From Microbacteriaceae bacterium (GTDB taxonomy: Bacteria; Actinomycetota; Actinomycetes; Actinomycetales; Microbacteriaceae), in contig DMKW01000037.1 in assembly GCA_003454135.1 (NCBI GenBank), forward strand, positions 603-17,302: DNA of 16,700 nucleotides, read 5' to 3'. Under the pieces are notes generated by a model. That model made no database searches, was not told the DNA's origin, and was given only the letters and a program-made list of their open reading frames with translations. This document shows, in pieces, positions 7,166-13,652 of the stretch; within the stretch, counting starts at the first letter, position 1; the number at the start of each line of letters is the position of its first letter. The translations under genes and the position numbers were made by a program.

Positions 7166-7804
7166 GTGACGCAGAGTCCGGTGAGCCGACCACGCTCGAG
7201 GGTGACCCCGATGATCGGCGCGATTGGCGTCGCCAGCGTCTTCGTCGCCGCCGTGCTCATCCTGCGGGTCTTCGGCGACCGACCAATCCTCGCCGACGAC
7301 GCGTGGCACGCCGTCATCGCCACCCACCGCAGCCCGATCCTCGAAGTGCCCTCGCTTGTTCTCGACGCGATCGGCGGAACGCTCGCGTCCGTCCTCGTCG
7401 CGCTCGCCGCCGCGATCATCCTCCTCGCGCGCCGGCGGCCGTGGGCCGCGGCCTATATCGGGGTGAGCTTCTCCGTCGCCGCCGTGCTCTCGTCGGTGAT
7501 CAAACAGATCGGCGACCGGCCGAGGCCGTCGGACATCATCGTCTCGGCGAACTCCGGGTCGTTCCCCTCCGGGCATGTCACCTACGCCGCCGTGCTCGTG
7601 GTCAGTTTCGCCCTGCTCGCGGCGAGAACCTGGCCGTGGATCGTCGGCGCCCTGTGGGTGACCGCAATGGCCTTCAGCCGCACCTACCTCGCCGCGCACT
7701 GGCTGAGCGACACCGTAGGCGGCGCCGTGCTCGGGGCATCCGTCGCCCTGCTCGTGTGGCCGGTGGCTCGGCGCGCACGCGAGCGAATCACCGAGATGGG
7801 TTGA
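7166..7804 (+). CDS. PAP2 family membrane phosphatase
   Basis: A 212-residue membrane protein with the complete type-2 phosphatidic acid phosphatase signature: KxxxxxxRP (Lys113 to Arg120-Pro121 in KQIGDRPRP), PSGH (134-137) and SRxxxxxHxxxD (Ser171, Arg172, His178, Asp182). Hydrophobic segments lie at about 16-35, 66-88, 95-113, 138-153, 157-172 and 182-200. Family members dephosphorylate lipid phosphates or pyrophosphates such as undecaprenyl pyrophosphate or phosphatidic acid at the outer membrane face; motifs alone cannot separate these substrates. Start GTG 7166-7168 is preceded by GGAAGGA with a five-base spacer; a longer in-frame ATG at 7088 overlaps the divergent regulator's promoter and leader and is unlikely. 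It is transcribed divergently from the two-component system. A weak -10 candidate TACGGT lies at 7129-7134. Confidence 0.93.
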   Translation: MTQSPVSRPRSRVTPMIGAIGVASVFVAAVLILRVFGDRPILADDAWHAVIATHRSPILEVPSLVLDAIGGTLASVLVALAAAIILLARRRPWAAAYIGVSFSVAAVLSSVIKQIGDRPRPSDIIVSANSGSFPSGHVTYAAVLVVSFALLAARTWPWIVGALWVTAMAFSRTYLAAHWLSDTVGGAVLGASVALLVWPVARRARERITEMG

Positions 7805-7828
7805 ATGACGACGACAAGCGGTGTTGGC

Positions 7829-7834
7829 TAAGGT
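7829..7834 (+). promoter_or_regulatory. Candidate -10 box for the S53 peptidase gene
   Basis: TAAGGT, the same hexamer used ahead of the response regulator, lies 43 bases before the chosen peptidase start. A poor -35 candidate (TGACGA, 7805-7810) lies 18 bases upstream, so the call is tentative. Confidence 0.3.
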
Positions 7835-7877
7835 CAACATCAACCGCACAGGACCGACCTCGAGAGTGAGCAGGCGA

Positions 7878-9488
7878 ATGAGCGATCACGAGACTCCGCA
7901 CGCCGAAGAGCGCCTCGAACTGCGGCCACTTCCTGGCAGTGAACGGGCCCCCGCGAGAGGCGCGATCCCGTCGGCCGCGGAACTCGCCGCTGCGGGTGAG
8001 ATCGAGGCGACCGTGGTGCTCAGGCGCCGGGTGGCCGTCGACCCCGCCACCGTGCTCTCCGAGGCGCCCATGACGAAGCAGGACCTCGCCGAGACGATGG
8101 GCGCGAACCCTGACGATATCGCTCTCGTGGTGTCCACACTCTCGTCCCTCGGAATCACGATCCTCTCGACCGACCCGCCATCGCGGCGGGTGCGTATCGC
8201 CGGCACCGTCGCGACCATGAGCCGCGTGTTCGGCGCTCACCTGCACGCCGTCACCAGTCTCACCGCCGATGGCTCGCCGGCGAGCCATCGGCATCGCACC
8301 GGAGGCCTCATGGTGCCGGCGGCGCTCGACGGGGTGGTCACGGCGGTGCTCGGCCTCGACGACCGGCCGCAGGCTCGCGCGGAGTTTCGAGTGGCCGAGG
8401 CGAGAACCGTGGCCGTGAGCTACACGCCGATCCAGCTCGGCGAAATCTACCGATTTCCGAGCGGCACCGACGGCACGGGCGAGACGATCGCGATCATTGA
8501 ACTCGGCGGAGGTTTCGCCCAATCGGAGCTCACGACCTACTTCTCGAGCCTCGGCATCAACGGCCCGACGGTCACCGCCGTCGGCGTCGACGGTGCAAGA
8601 AACGAGCCGGGCAAGGACCCATCCGGTGCCGACGGCGAGGTGCTCCTCGACATCGAGGTTGCCGGTGCACTGAGTCCGGGGGCCACAATCGTCGTCTATT
8701 TCGCCCCCAACACCGACGCCGGATTCGTGGACGCGGTGAGCGAGGCGACGCACGCGGCCGTCACCCCCACCTCGATGAGCATCAGTTGGGGCCAGAACGA
8801 AGACGCCTGGACCGAGCAGGCCCGTCAGACGCTCGATGACGCGTTCCTCGATGCGGCGGCCCTTGGCGTGACAGTGACGGCGGCCGGCGGCGACAACGGC
8901 AGTTCGGACGGCGCGGACGACGGCCGCGATCACGCCGACTTTCCGGCGTCCAGCCCGCATGTGCTCGCCTGCGGCGGAACGACCCTGAAGGTGTCCGGTG
9001 GCACGGTGCGGTCGGAGACCGTCTGGAACAACGGATCGGGAGGCGGCGCGACCGGCGGGGGAGTGAGCGACGTGTTCGCCCTGCCGCCGTGGCAGAAGAC
9101 GGCCGGCGTGCCGGCATCGGGAACCCAGTCGGGCGGGCGCGGGGTGCCGGATGTCGCGGCGGTCGCCGACCCGACGACCGGCTACGAAGTGCTCGTGGAC
9201 GGCGAACGCAAGGTCTACGGCGGCACGAGCGCGGTCGCCCCGCTGTGGGCAGCGCTCGTTGCTCGACTCGCCGAGGCGACCGGTCGGCCACTCGGCCTCC
9301 TCCAACCGACGCTCTACCGCGCGGCGGGCACAGGCACGCCCGATGCGGGCTTCCGCGACGTGATCTCGGGAAACAACGGCAGCTACTCGGCCAAACCGGG
9401 CTGGGACGCCTGCACGGGCCTCGGTGTTCCGGATGGCGCCGCGTTACTCGACCTGCTCACGGTGCCAGGCACGACGTCGACCGCGTAG
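7878..9488 (+). CDS. S53 family serine-carboxyl peptidase (sedolisin/kumamolisin type)
   Basis: A 536-residue proenzyme. An activation prodomain spans about residues 12-170 (it includes LPGSERAP and TVVLRRR), and the subtilisin-fold catalytic domain spans about 180-528. The catalytic set is intact: Glu254 and Asp258 in DGEVLLDIEVAG, oxyanion Asp339 in TAAGGDNGSSDG and nucleophile Ser451 in GGTSAVAPLWA. The spacing (4, 81, 112) is close to kumamolisin as I recall it. A C-terminal calcium site is suggested by FRDVISGNNG and GWDACTGLG (Asp494, Asp510). The family cleaves proteins at acidic pH after self-removal of the prodomain. No Sec signal peptide or membrane helix is visible, so the export route is unclear. 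Start ATG 7878 is the first Met in family register, but its ribosome site is weak (AGG only); an in-frame GTG at 7866 is an alternative. The gene lies 73 bases after the PAP2 gene. Confidence 0.93.
   Translation: MSDHETPHAEERLELRPLPGSERAPARGAIPSAAELAAAGEIEATVVLRRRVAVDPATVLSEAPMTKQDLAETMGANPDDIALVVSTLSSLGITILSTDPPSRRVRIAGTVATMSRVFGAHLHAVTSLTADGSPASHRHRTGGLMVPAALDGVVTAVLGLDDRPQARAEFRVAEARTVAVSYTPIQLGEIYRFPSGTDGTGETIAIIELGGGFAQSELTTYFSSLGINGPTVTAVGVDGARNEPGKDPSGADGEVLLDIEVAGALSPGATIVVYFAPNTDAGFVDAVSEATHAAVTPTSMSISWGQNEDAWTEQARQTLDDAFLDAAALGVTVTAAGGDNGSSDGADDGRDHADFPASSPHVLACGGTTLKVSGGTVRSETVWNNGSGGGATGGGVSDVFALPPWQKTAGVPASGTQSGGRGVPDVAAVADPTTGYEVLVDGERKVYGGTSAVAPLWAALVARLAEATGRPLGLLQPTLYRAAGTGTPDAGFRDVISGNNGSYSAKPGWDACTGLGVPDGAALLDLLTVPGTTSTA
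8265..8292. repeat. Perfect 28-bp palindrome inside the S53 prodomain coding region
   Basis: The sequence GCCGATGGCTCGCC is followed immediately by its exact reverse complement, giving a spacer-free 28-bp palindrome. It encodes part of the prodomain around residues 130-139 (ADGSPASHR). In RNA or single-stranded DNA it could form a long, stable hairpin. No T-run follows. Confidence 0.95.
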
Positions 9489-9516
9489 CTCCCGATCGCC
9501 TTCACCCTCACGAAGG

Positions 9517-9552
9517 TTGCCGGATGTCGGTGGAGCCGGATACCTTCGCCCC
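9517..9552 (+). promoter_or_regulatory. Promoter of drrAB-like operon, probably giving a leaderless mRNA
   Basis: TTGCCG (9517-9522), an 18-base spacer and TACCTT (9541-9546) are followed after only six bases by the ATG at 9553. A start of transcription at the usual distance from the -10 box would fall on or next to the ATG. No usable Shine-Dalgarno sequence lies close to the ATG; the nearest purine-rich stretch, GGTGGAG, is about 20 bases away. Leaderless genes with this layout are common in actinobacteria. Confidence 0.6.
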
Positions 9553-10587
9553 ATGACCTTCATTGAGGCCATCGGTCTGAGCAAGACCTACTCCCCGCGT
9601 GGAGCTGGACCGGTGCACGCGCTTGACGGGCTCGACCTCGTCGTGCCACGCGGCACGGTCACGGCGCTGCTCGGCCCGAACGGCGCGGGCAAGACCACGA
9701 CCGTAAAGGTGCTCACGACGCTCATCCGGCCCGACCGCGGCACGGCGACGATCGACGGCATCGACGTGATCGCCCACCCCGAGCGGGTGCGACCGATCAT
9801 CGGAGTCTCGGGCCAGTACGCGGCCGTGGACGAGAACCTCACGGGCTTCGAAAATCTCGATATGGTGGGGCGCCTCTACCACTTGGGCGCGAAGAACTCG
9901 CGGGCAAGGGCGAAGGAGCTCATTGGCCTCTTCGACCTCGACGAGGCGCAGAATCGCCCCGTGAAGGGATTCTCCGGCGGCATGCGTCGCAGGATAGACC
10001 TTGCCGGGGCGCTCGTGACCCGCCCCAAGGTGCTCTTCCTCGACGAGCCGACGACCGGGCTCGATCCGCGCAGCCGGCTGGGCATGTGGGACATCATCAC
10101 GACGCTCGTCGGCGAGGGAACGACCGTGTTGCTCACGACCCAGTACCTCGAAGAAGCCGATCGGCTCGCCGACAGCATCTCGGTGATCGATGTCGGCAGG
10201 GTGATCGCGAAGGGCACGGCCGACGAGCTCAAGGCCTCGATCGGTGGCCAGCGGGTCGAAGTCAACCTCGTCGACCCGGCCGACAGCACGGCGGCGACCG
10301 AGATCCTCAGGCGCTTCGGCAGCTCGGAACCGACCTCGACGACCGAGGGCCGCGAGCTCACCGTCAACGCCATCGATGCCTCCGAGGCGCTCCAGGCGAT
10401 TCTCGCCGAGTTCGGTGAGCGCGGCATCCGACTCTTCGACGCCGGCATGCGGCGTCCGACCCTCGACGACGTCTTCCTCAAACTCACCGGGCACATGGCA
10501 TCCGACGATGACCTCGACGACCCGGACCACCCGAGCGAGAAGGCGGGACGGTCCTCGAAGAAGAAGACGGTGGGGGCGGGATCATGA
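9553..10587 (+). CDS. ABC transporter ATP-binding protein, DrrA family
   Basis: A 344-residue ATPase expected to drive a DrrB-type membrane partner, encoded immediately downstream, in drug or lipid-like compound export. Motifs are Walker A GPNGAGKTT (41-49), Q-loop Gln88 in VSGQYAAVDENLTG, signature FSGGMRRRIDLAGAL (140-154), Walker B VLFLDEPTTGLDP (160-172) and LLTTQYLEEADRLAD. In the last motif Gln197 stands where most ABC ATPases have the switch His; this substitution is usual in the DrrA subfamily. The C-terminal DrrA-type extension contains RPTLDDVFLKLTGH (301-314), then a charged tail. Start ATG 9553 is set by homology and the promoter placement; longer in-frame starts run back into the peptidase gene. 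The stop overlaps the permease start (ATGA). No regulator or biosynthetic genes lie beside it, so the substrate is unknown. Confidence 0.93.
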   Translation: MTFIEAIGLSKTYSPRGAGPVHALDGLDLVVPRGTVTALLGPNGAGKTTTVKVLTTLIRPDRGTATIDGIDVIAHPERVRPIIGVSGQYAAVDENLTGFENLDMVGRLYHLGAKNSRARAKELIGLFDLDEAQNRPVKGFSGGMRRRIDLAGALVTRPKVLFLDEPTTGLDPRSRLGMWDIITTLVGEGTTVLLTTQYLEEADRLADSISVIDVGRVIAKGTADELKASIGGQRVEVNLVDPADSTAATEILRRFGSSEPTSTTEGRELTVNAIDASEALQAILAEFGERGIRLFDAGMRRPTLDDVFLKLTGHMASDDDLDDPDHPSEKAGRSSKKKTVGAGS

Positions 10588-11429
10588 GCGGCGCGACGAC
10601 GAGCAGGACGACCACAACCGGCTCCACGGCGGCCGTCGCCAATTGGTTCTCCGACGGCTGGATCACGACGAGGCGCAATCTGATCAAGATCAAGAGAGTG
10701 CCGGACATCCTCGTGTTCACGACCCTGCAACCGATCATGTTCGTGCTGCTGTTCACCAACGTGTACGGCGGCGTCGTGAAGATTCCCGGCAGCAATTACA
10801 CCGAGTTCATCATGGCCGGCATCTTCGCCCAGACCGTCGTCTTCGGGTCGACGTATTCCGGATCGGCGATGGCACAGGATCTCAAGGACGGCATCATCGA
10901 CCGTTTCCGCACCCTGCCGATGAGTCCGTCGGCCGTCTTGATCGGTCGCACCAACGGCGATCTGCTCATCAACGCGATCTCGATGGTCGTGATGATGAGC
11001 ACGGGTTTCATCGTGGGCTGGAGGGTGCGGTCAAACTTTCCCGAGGCCGTCGCCGCGGTGGCACTGCTGTTGCTCTTCGCCTACGCGTTCTCGTGGGTCA
11101 TGGCTTTTATCGGCATGAGCGTTCGAAGCCCCGAGGTGATCAACAACGTGTCGTTCCTCGTTCTGTTCCCGCTCACCTTCATCTCGAACGCGTTCGTGCC
11201 GAGCAACACGTTGCCGACCCCCTTGCGCATCTTCGCCGAATTCAATCCGGTGTCTGCGCTCGTGCAGGCGGCCCGAGAGCTCTTCGGCAACGTGCCGCCC
11301 GGCACGCCCGTGGCGGACAACTGGGCCCAGCAGAATCCCGAGCCAACGGTGCTCATCGGTATCGCCGTGCTGCTGCTTGTGTTCGTTCCGCTCGCGATTC
11401 GCAAATTCGCGCAGGTGAGCTCGCGCTAG
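10584..11429 (+). CDS. ABC-2 type permease, DrrB family
   Basis: A 281-residue membrane subunit that partners the ATPase encoded just upstream, with which it shares a 4-base ATGA overlap. A hydrophilic, Thr-rich N-terminus (1-20) is followed by a cytoplasmic amphipathic stretch and about six helices: roughly 43-60, 72-92, 126-146, 154-178, 186-205 and 254-272. The family-typical cytoplasmic motif DGIIDRFRTLPMSPSAVL (102-119) lies between helices 2 and 3; this segment couples ABC-2 permeases to their ATPase. SNAFVPSNTLP (201-211) and FNPVSALVQAAR are further DrrB landmarks. Length and topology are normal. The probable ribosome site is the G-rich GGGGGCGGG just before the start. The substrate (drug, lipid or secondary metabolite) cannot be inferred. 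The gene ends directly before the GAF-gene remnant. Confidence 0.92.
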   Translation: MSGATTSRTTTTGSTAAVANWFSDGWITTRRNLIKIKRVPDILVFTTLQPIMFVLLFTNVYGGVVKIPGSNYTEFIMAGIFAQTVVFGSTYSGSAMAQDLKDGIIDRFRTLPMSPSAVLIGRTNGDLLINAISMVVMMSTGFIVGWRVRSNFPEAVAAVALLLLFAYAFSWVMAFIGMSVRSPEVINNVSFLVLFPLTFISNAFVPSNTLPTPLRIFAEFNPVSALVQAARELFGNVPPGTPVADNWAQQNPEPTVLIGIAVLLLVFVPLAIRKFAQVSSR

Positions 11430-11437
11430 TCCCGGAA

Positions 11438-11660
11438 GCCAAACCGTTGGAGGCGCCACACCGACGTACCGCTCGTCGTCGTGGCGAGCATGTTCATCGG
11501 CGCGTACGCGCGGTACATCATCGGCGACCTGGGCGCGCTCTGCATCGTCGACACCGAACCGCGCAGGTTTTCGCGCTCCGATTCGGCCCTCCTCCGCACG
11601 CTTGCCCTGCAGGTGCAGGACGAACTCTGGGCACGGGCGGCAAGCGGTCGCGGAGCCTGA
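11438..11660 (+). pseudogene. Remnant of a GAF-domain gene, paralogous to the SGNH-GAF gene downstream
   Basis: Between 11532 and 11660 the frame reads GALCIVDTEPRRFSR, then SALLRTLALQVQDELW, and stops at TGA 11658-11660. This aligns without gaps to residues 360-392 of the intact SGNH-GAF protein (GALCVVDTMPRSFSK, then AALLRTLTLRVQEQLW), with 22 identities in 33 positions. The rest of the GAF domain and the whole N-terminal domain are missing. A PLEAP match to the intact protein's residues 350-354 occurs at 11444-11458, but in another reading frame and separated by about 70 unrelated bases that encode a hydrophobic stretch (PLVVVASMFIGAYARYI). The only in-frame ATG (11490) would give 56 residues and has no ribosome site. 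I read this as a frameshifted, internally rearranged fragment. A short expressed peptide cannot be excluded. Confidence 0.7.
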
Positions 11661-11669
11661 AAGCCGTCT

Positions 11670-13475
11670 CTACCGGCCGGCCGCGTAGCCCTGCGCGCCG
11701 CGCGGATTGGCCGCGGCGCTGAGCACGCCGGTGACCGGGTCGATTCCGACGGCCGAGATGCGGCCCAGGGTCCAGTCCCCGCTGCGCGTGACGCGGTGCC
11801 CCCTCGCCTCGAGGTCGGCGATGACCGCCTCGCCCAGCCGTGCCTCGGCGACCGCGCCGCCCGGCTCCCACGTGCGCGGCCAGAACGAGCCGGGGTACGC
11901 CGTGGAGTGGAACATCGGCGCATCGATCGCCTGCTGCGGAGAGTAACCGCCGACGAGCGTGCGCAACAGGTACAACAGCTGCCAGAGGTCTTGACGGTCG
12001 CCGCCCGGCGATCCGAGGGCGGCGATTGCCCTGCCGTCCTTGAGCACGAGGGTGGGAGTGAGAGTCGTGCGCGGTCGCTTACCGGGGGTGAGCGTGGATG
12101 GCGAACCCGCTTCGAGCCACGCCATCTGCAGCCGAGAGCCCAGGCAGAAACCGAGTTCGGGAATCGTGGGGGAGGATTGCAGCCAGCCTCCCGATGGCGT
12201 CGCGGCGATGATGTTGCCCCAGCGGTCGACGACGTCGATGTGGCAGGTGTCCCCGCGTGTCTCGCCTGTCGTCGACACGGTCGGCTCGCCAACCCCCGCG
12301 AACGACGGGTCGTAGCCGGTGCGCAGCGGCGGGATGAAGGGGTCGACGCCGGGAACGACTCCCGGCCGGAACTCGAGGGACGCACGATCCGTGATGAGCG
12401 CGCGCCGTTCGGCCGTGTATTCGGCCGAGAGCAGGTACTCGAGAGGCACACGACGGTCACCGTAGTAGGCCTCCCGGTCGGCCATGGCGAGCTTCTCCGC
12501 CTCCAGGATCGTGTGCGCGCCGAGTGCTGTCGACGGGTCGAGGTGATCGTCGTCGAAGCCATCGAGGATGGCGAGCATCTGCAGAAGCGCCGGTCCCTGG
12601 CCCCACGCCCCGGTCTTCGCGATCGTGTAACCGCGGAAGGCGGCGGTGACGGGCGCCTCGAAGCCCGCGACGAAGAGTGCGAGGTCGTCGGCGGTCATGA
12701 CGCCGGCGTGGTCGGTGCCCGAGGAGTGGCGGTGCGGCGCCCGCACGAAACTGTCGATCTCTTTCGCGACGAAACCCATGCGCCAGGCCTCCCGCGCCGC
12801 GTCGATGCGGGACTCGCGCGTCGGGGAGCCGTCGGGGTGGGACGAGGTCTTGGCCGCGTGCACGAGCCGCTCGAGGGTGCGCGCATACGTGCGGTTCGTC
12901 ACGATCTCGCCCTCAACCGGCGGGCGACCGTTCGGCATCCATTGCGCGGCAGAGGTCGGCCAGTGGTCGGTGAACAATTGGGAGACCGCGGCGATGGTGG
13001 CGCCCACCCGGGCGAGCACCGGGTGCCCCTTCCTCGCGTAACCGATCGCGAAGGAGAGCACCTCGTCGAGTTCCCACGTGCCGAGCTCGCGCAGCAGAAG
13101 CAACCACGCATCGACGGCTCCGGGCACGGCGGCGGCAAGGGCGCCGGAACCCGGCACGAGGTCGAGCCCCTCCGCGCGGAAGTGATCGGGGGTTGCCGCC
13201 TCGGGAGCCGGCCCCTGGCCCATGAGCACGACCGCGGCATCCGGGTGCCGCGCCGTGGCGAAGAGCGCCGTCATGTCTCCGCCTGGGCCGTTGAGATGCG
13301 GTTCGACAACATGGAGCACGAACGCGCCGGCGACCGCGGCGTCGAAGGCGTTGCCGCCTCGTTCGAGCACGGCCTGCGCCGAGGCCGTCGCGAGCCAGTG
13401 TGTCGACGCGGTCATTCCGAAGGTGCCCGTGAGCGTCGGACGGGTCGTGAAGGCTTCGGGTGGGGTAAACGTCAC
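11670..13475 (-). CDS. Gamma-glutamyltransferase family protein
   Basis: A 601-residue Ntn-hydrolase, made as one chain that should cleave itself before the catalytic Thr. Signatures are GGNAFDAAVAGAFVLHVVEPH (about 40-60; N-terminal subunit), the cleavage/nucleophile site GDTCHIDVVDRWGN with Thr410 in register with the Thr-Thr-His of E. coli GGT, GKRPRTTLTPT (465-475) and LGSPGGDRQ (487-495). Family members hydrolyse or transfer the gamma-glutamyl group of glutathione and related compounds, though many actinobacterial homologues have untested substrates. No signal peptide is seen, unlike periplasmic or secreted GGTs, so it may be cytoplasmic. Start GTG 13475-13473 has no clear ribosome site and follows a promoter-like sequence closely. 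The gene is inverted relative to both neighbours and lies between a GAF-gene remnant and an intact paralogue of it, suggesting insertion or rearrangement. Confidence 0.9.
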   Translation of the reverse strand: MTFTPPEAFTTRPTLTGTFGMTASTHWLATASAQAVLERGGNAFDAAVAGAFVLHVVEPHLNGPGGDMTALFATARHPDAAVVLMGQGPAPEAATPDHFRAEGLDLVPGSGALAAAVPGAVDAWLLLLRELGTWELDEVLSFAIGYARKGHPVLARVGATIAAVSQLFTDHWPTSAAQWMPNGRPPVEGEIVTNRTYARTLERLVHAAKTSSHPDGSPTRESRIDAAREAWRMGFVAKEIDSFVRAPHRHSSGTDHAGVMTADDLALFVAGFEAPVTAAFRGYTIAKTGAWGQGPALLQMLAILDGFDDDHLDPSTALGAHTILEAEKLAMADREAYYGDRRVPLEYLLSAEYTAERRALITDRASLEFRPGVVPGVDPFIPPLRTGYDPSFAGVGEPTVSTTGETRGDTCHIDVVDRWGNIIAATPSGGWLQSSPTIPELGFCLGSRLQMAWLEAGSPSTLTPGKRPRTTLTPTLVLKDGRAIAALGSPGGDRQDLWQLLYLLRTLVGGYSPQQAIDAPMFHSTAYPGSFWPRTWEPGGAVAEARLGEAVIADLEARGHRVTRSGDWTLGRISAVGIDPVTGVLSAAANPRGAQGYAAGR

Positions 13476-13484
13476 AATGTCTCG

Positions 13485-13513
13485 AGGGTAGACGCACGAG
13501 GATCAATCCCCAA
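13485..13513 (-). promoter_or_regulatory. Candidate promoter of the gamma-glutamyltransferase gene
   Basis: On the minus strand TTGGGG (13513-13508), 17 bases and TACCCT (13490-13485) are followed by nine bases and the GTG start. With no Shine-Dalgarno sequence in that gap, the transcript may be leaderless or nearly so. Confidence 0.45.
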
Positions 13514-13579
13514 GGACAGTCGAGATCCGTCGACCAGCACGAGGGCGACAAAAGATGAGCGAATCGCACTCTCCGGAGA

Positions 13580-13585
13580 TAGAAT
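13580..13585 (+). promoter_or_regulatory. Candidate -10 box for the SGNH-GAF gene
   Basis: TAGAAT lies 67 bases before the ATG at 13653; a weak -35 (TGAGCG) lies 18 bases upstream of it. It is the only TATAAT-like hexamer seen in the 177-base region between the divergent ggt and SGNH-GAF genes. Confidence 0.4.
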
Positions 13586-13652
13586 CGGAAAACGCACAAT
13601 CGCCTGCCTTGCCCCCGCAGACCGTCAGCCTCGGTGGGAAGGGTTCTGGATC

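Noticed and set aside
7788..9305. A minus-strand open frame of about 505 codons opposite the S53 peptidase
   Set aside because: High-GC mirror frame; its translation is Arg/His/Gly-rich with no domain, while the plus strand encodes a complete peptidase.
9508..10530. Minus-strand open frame opposite the DrrA-type gene
   Set aside because: Antisense shadow of an ATPase with all ABC motifs; no independent start signal or domain.
9553..11429. DrrAB-type exporter as part of an antibiotic biosynthesis cluster
   Set aside because: No biosynthetic or regulatory gene lies nearby; the neighbours are a peptidase, a GAF remnant and ggt.
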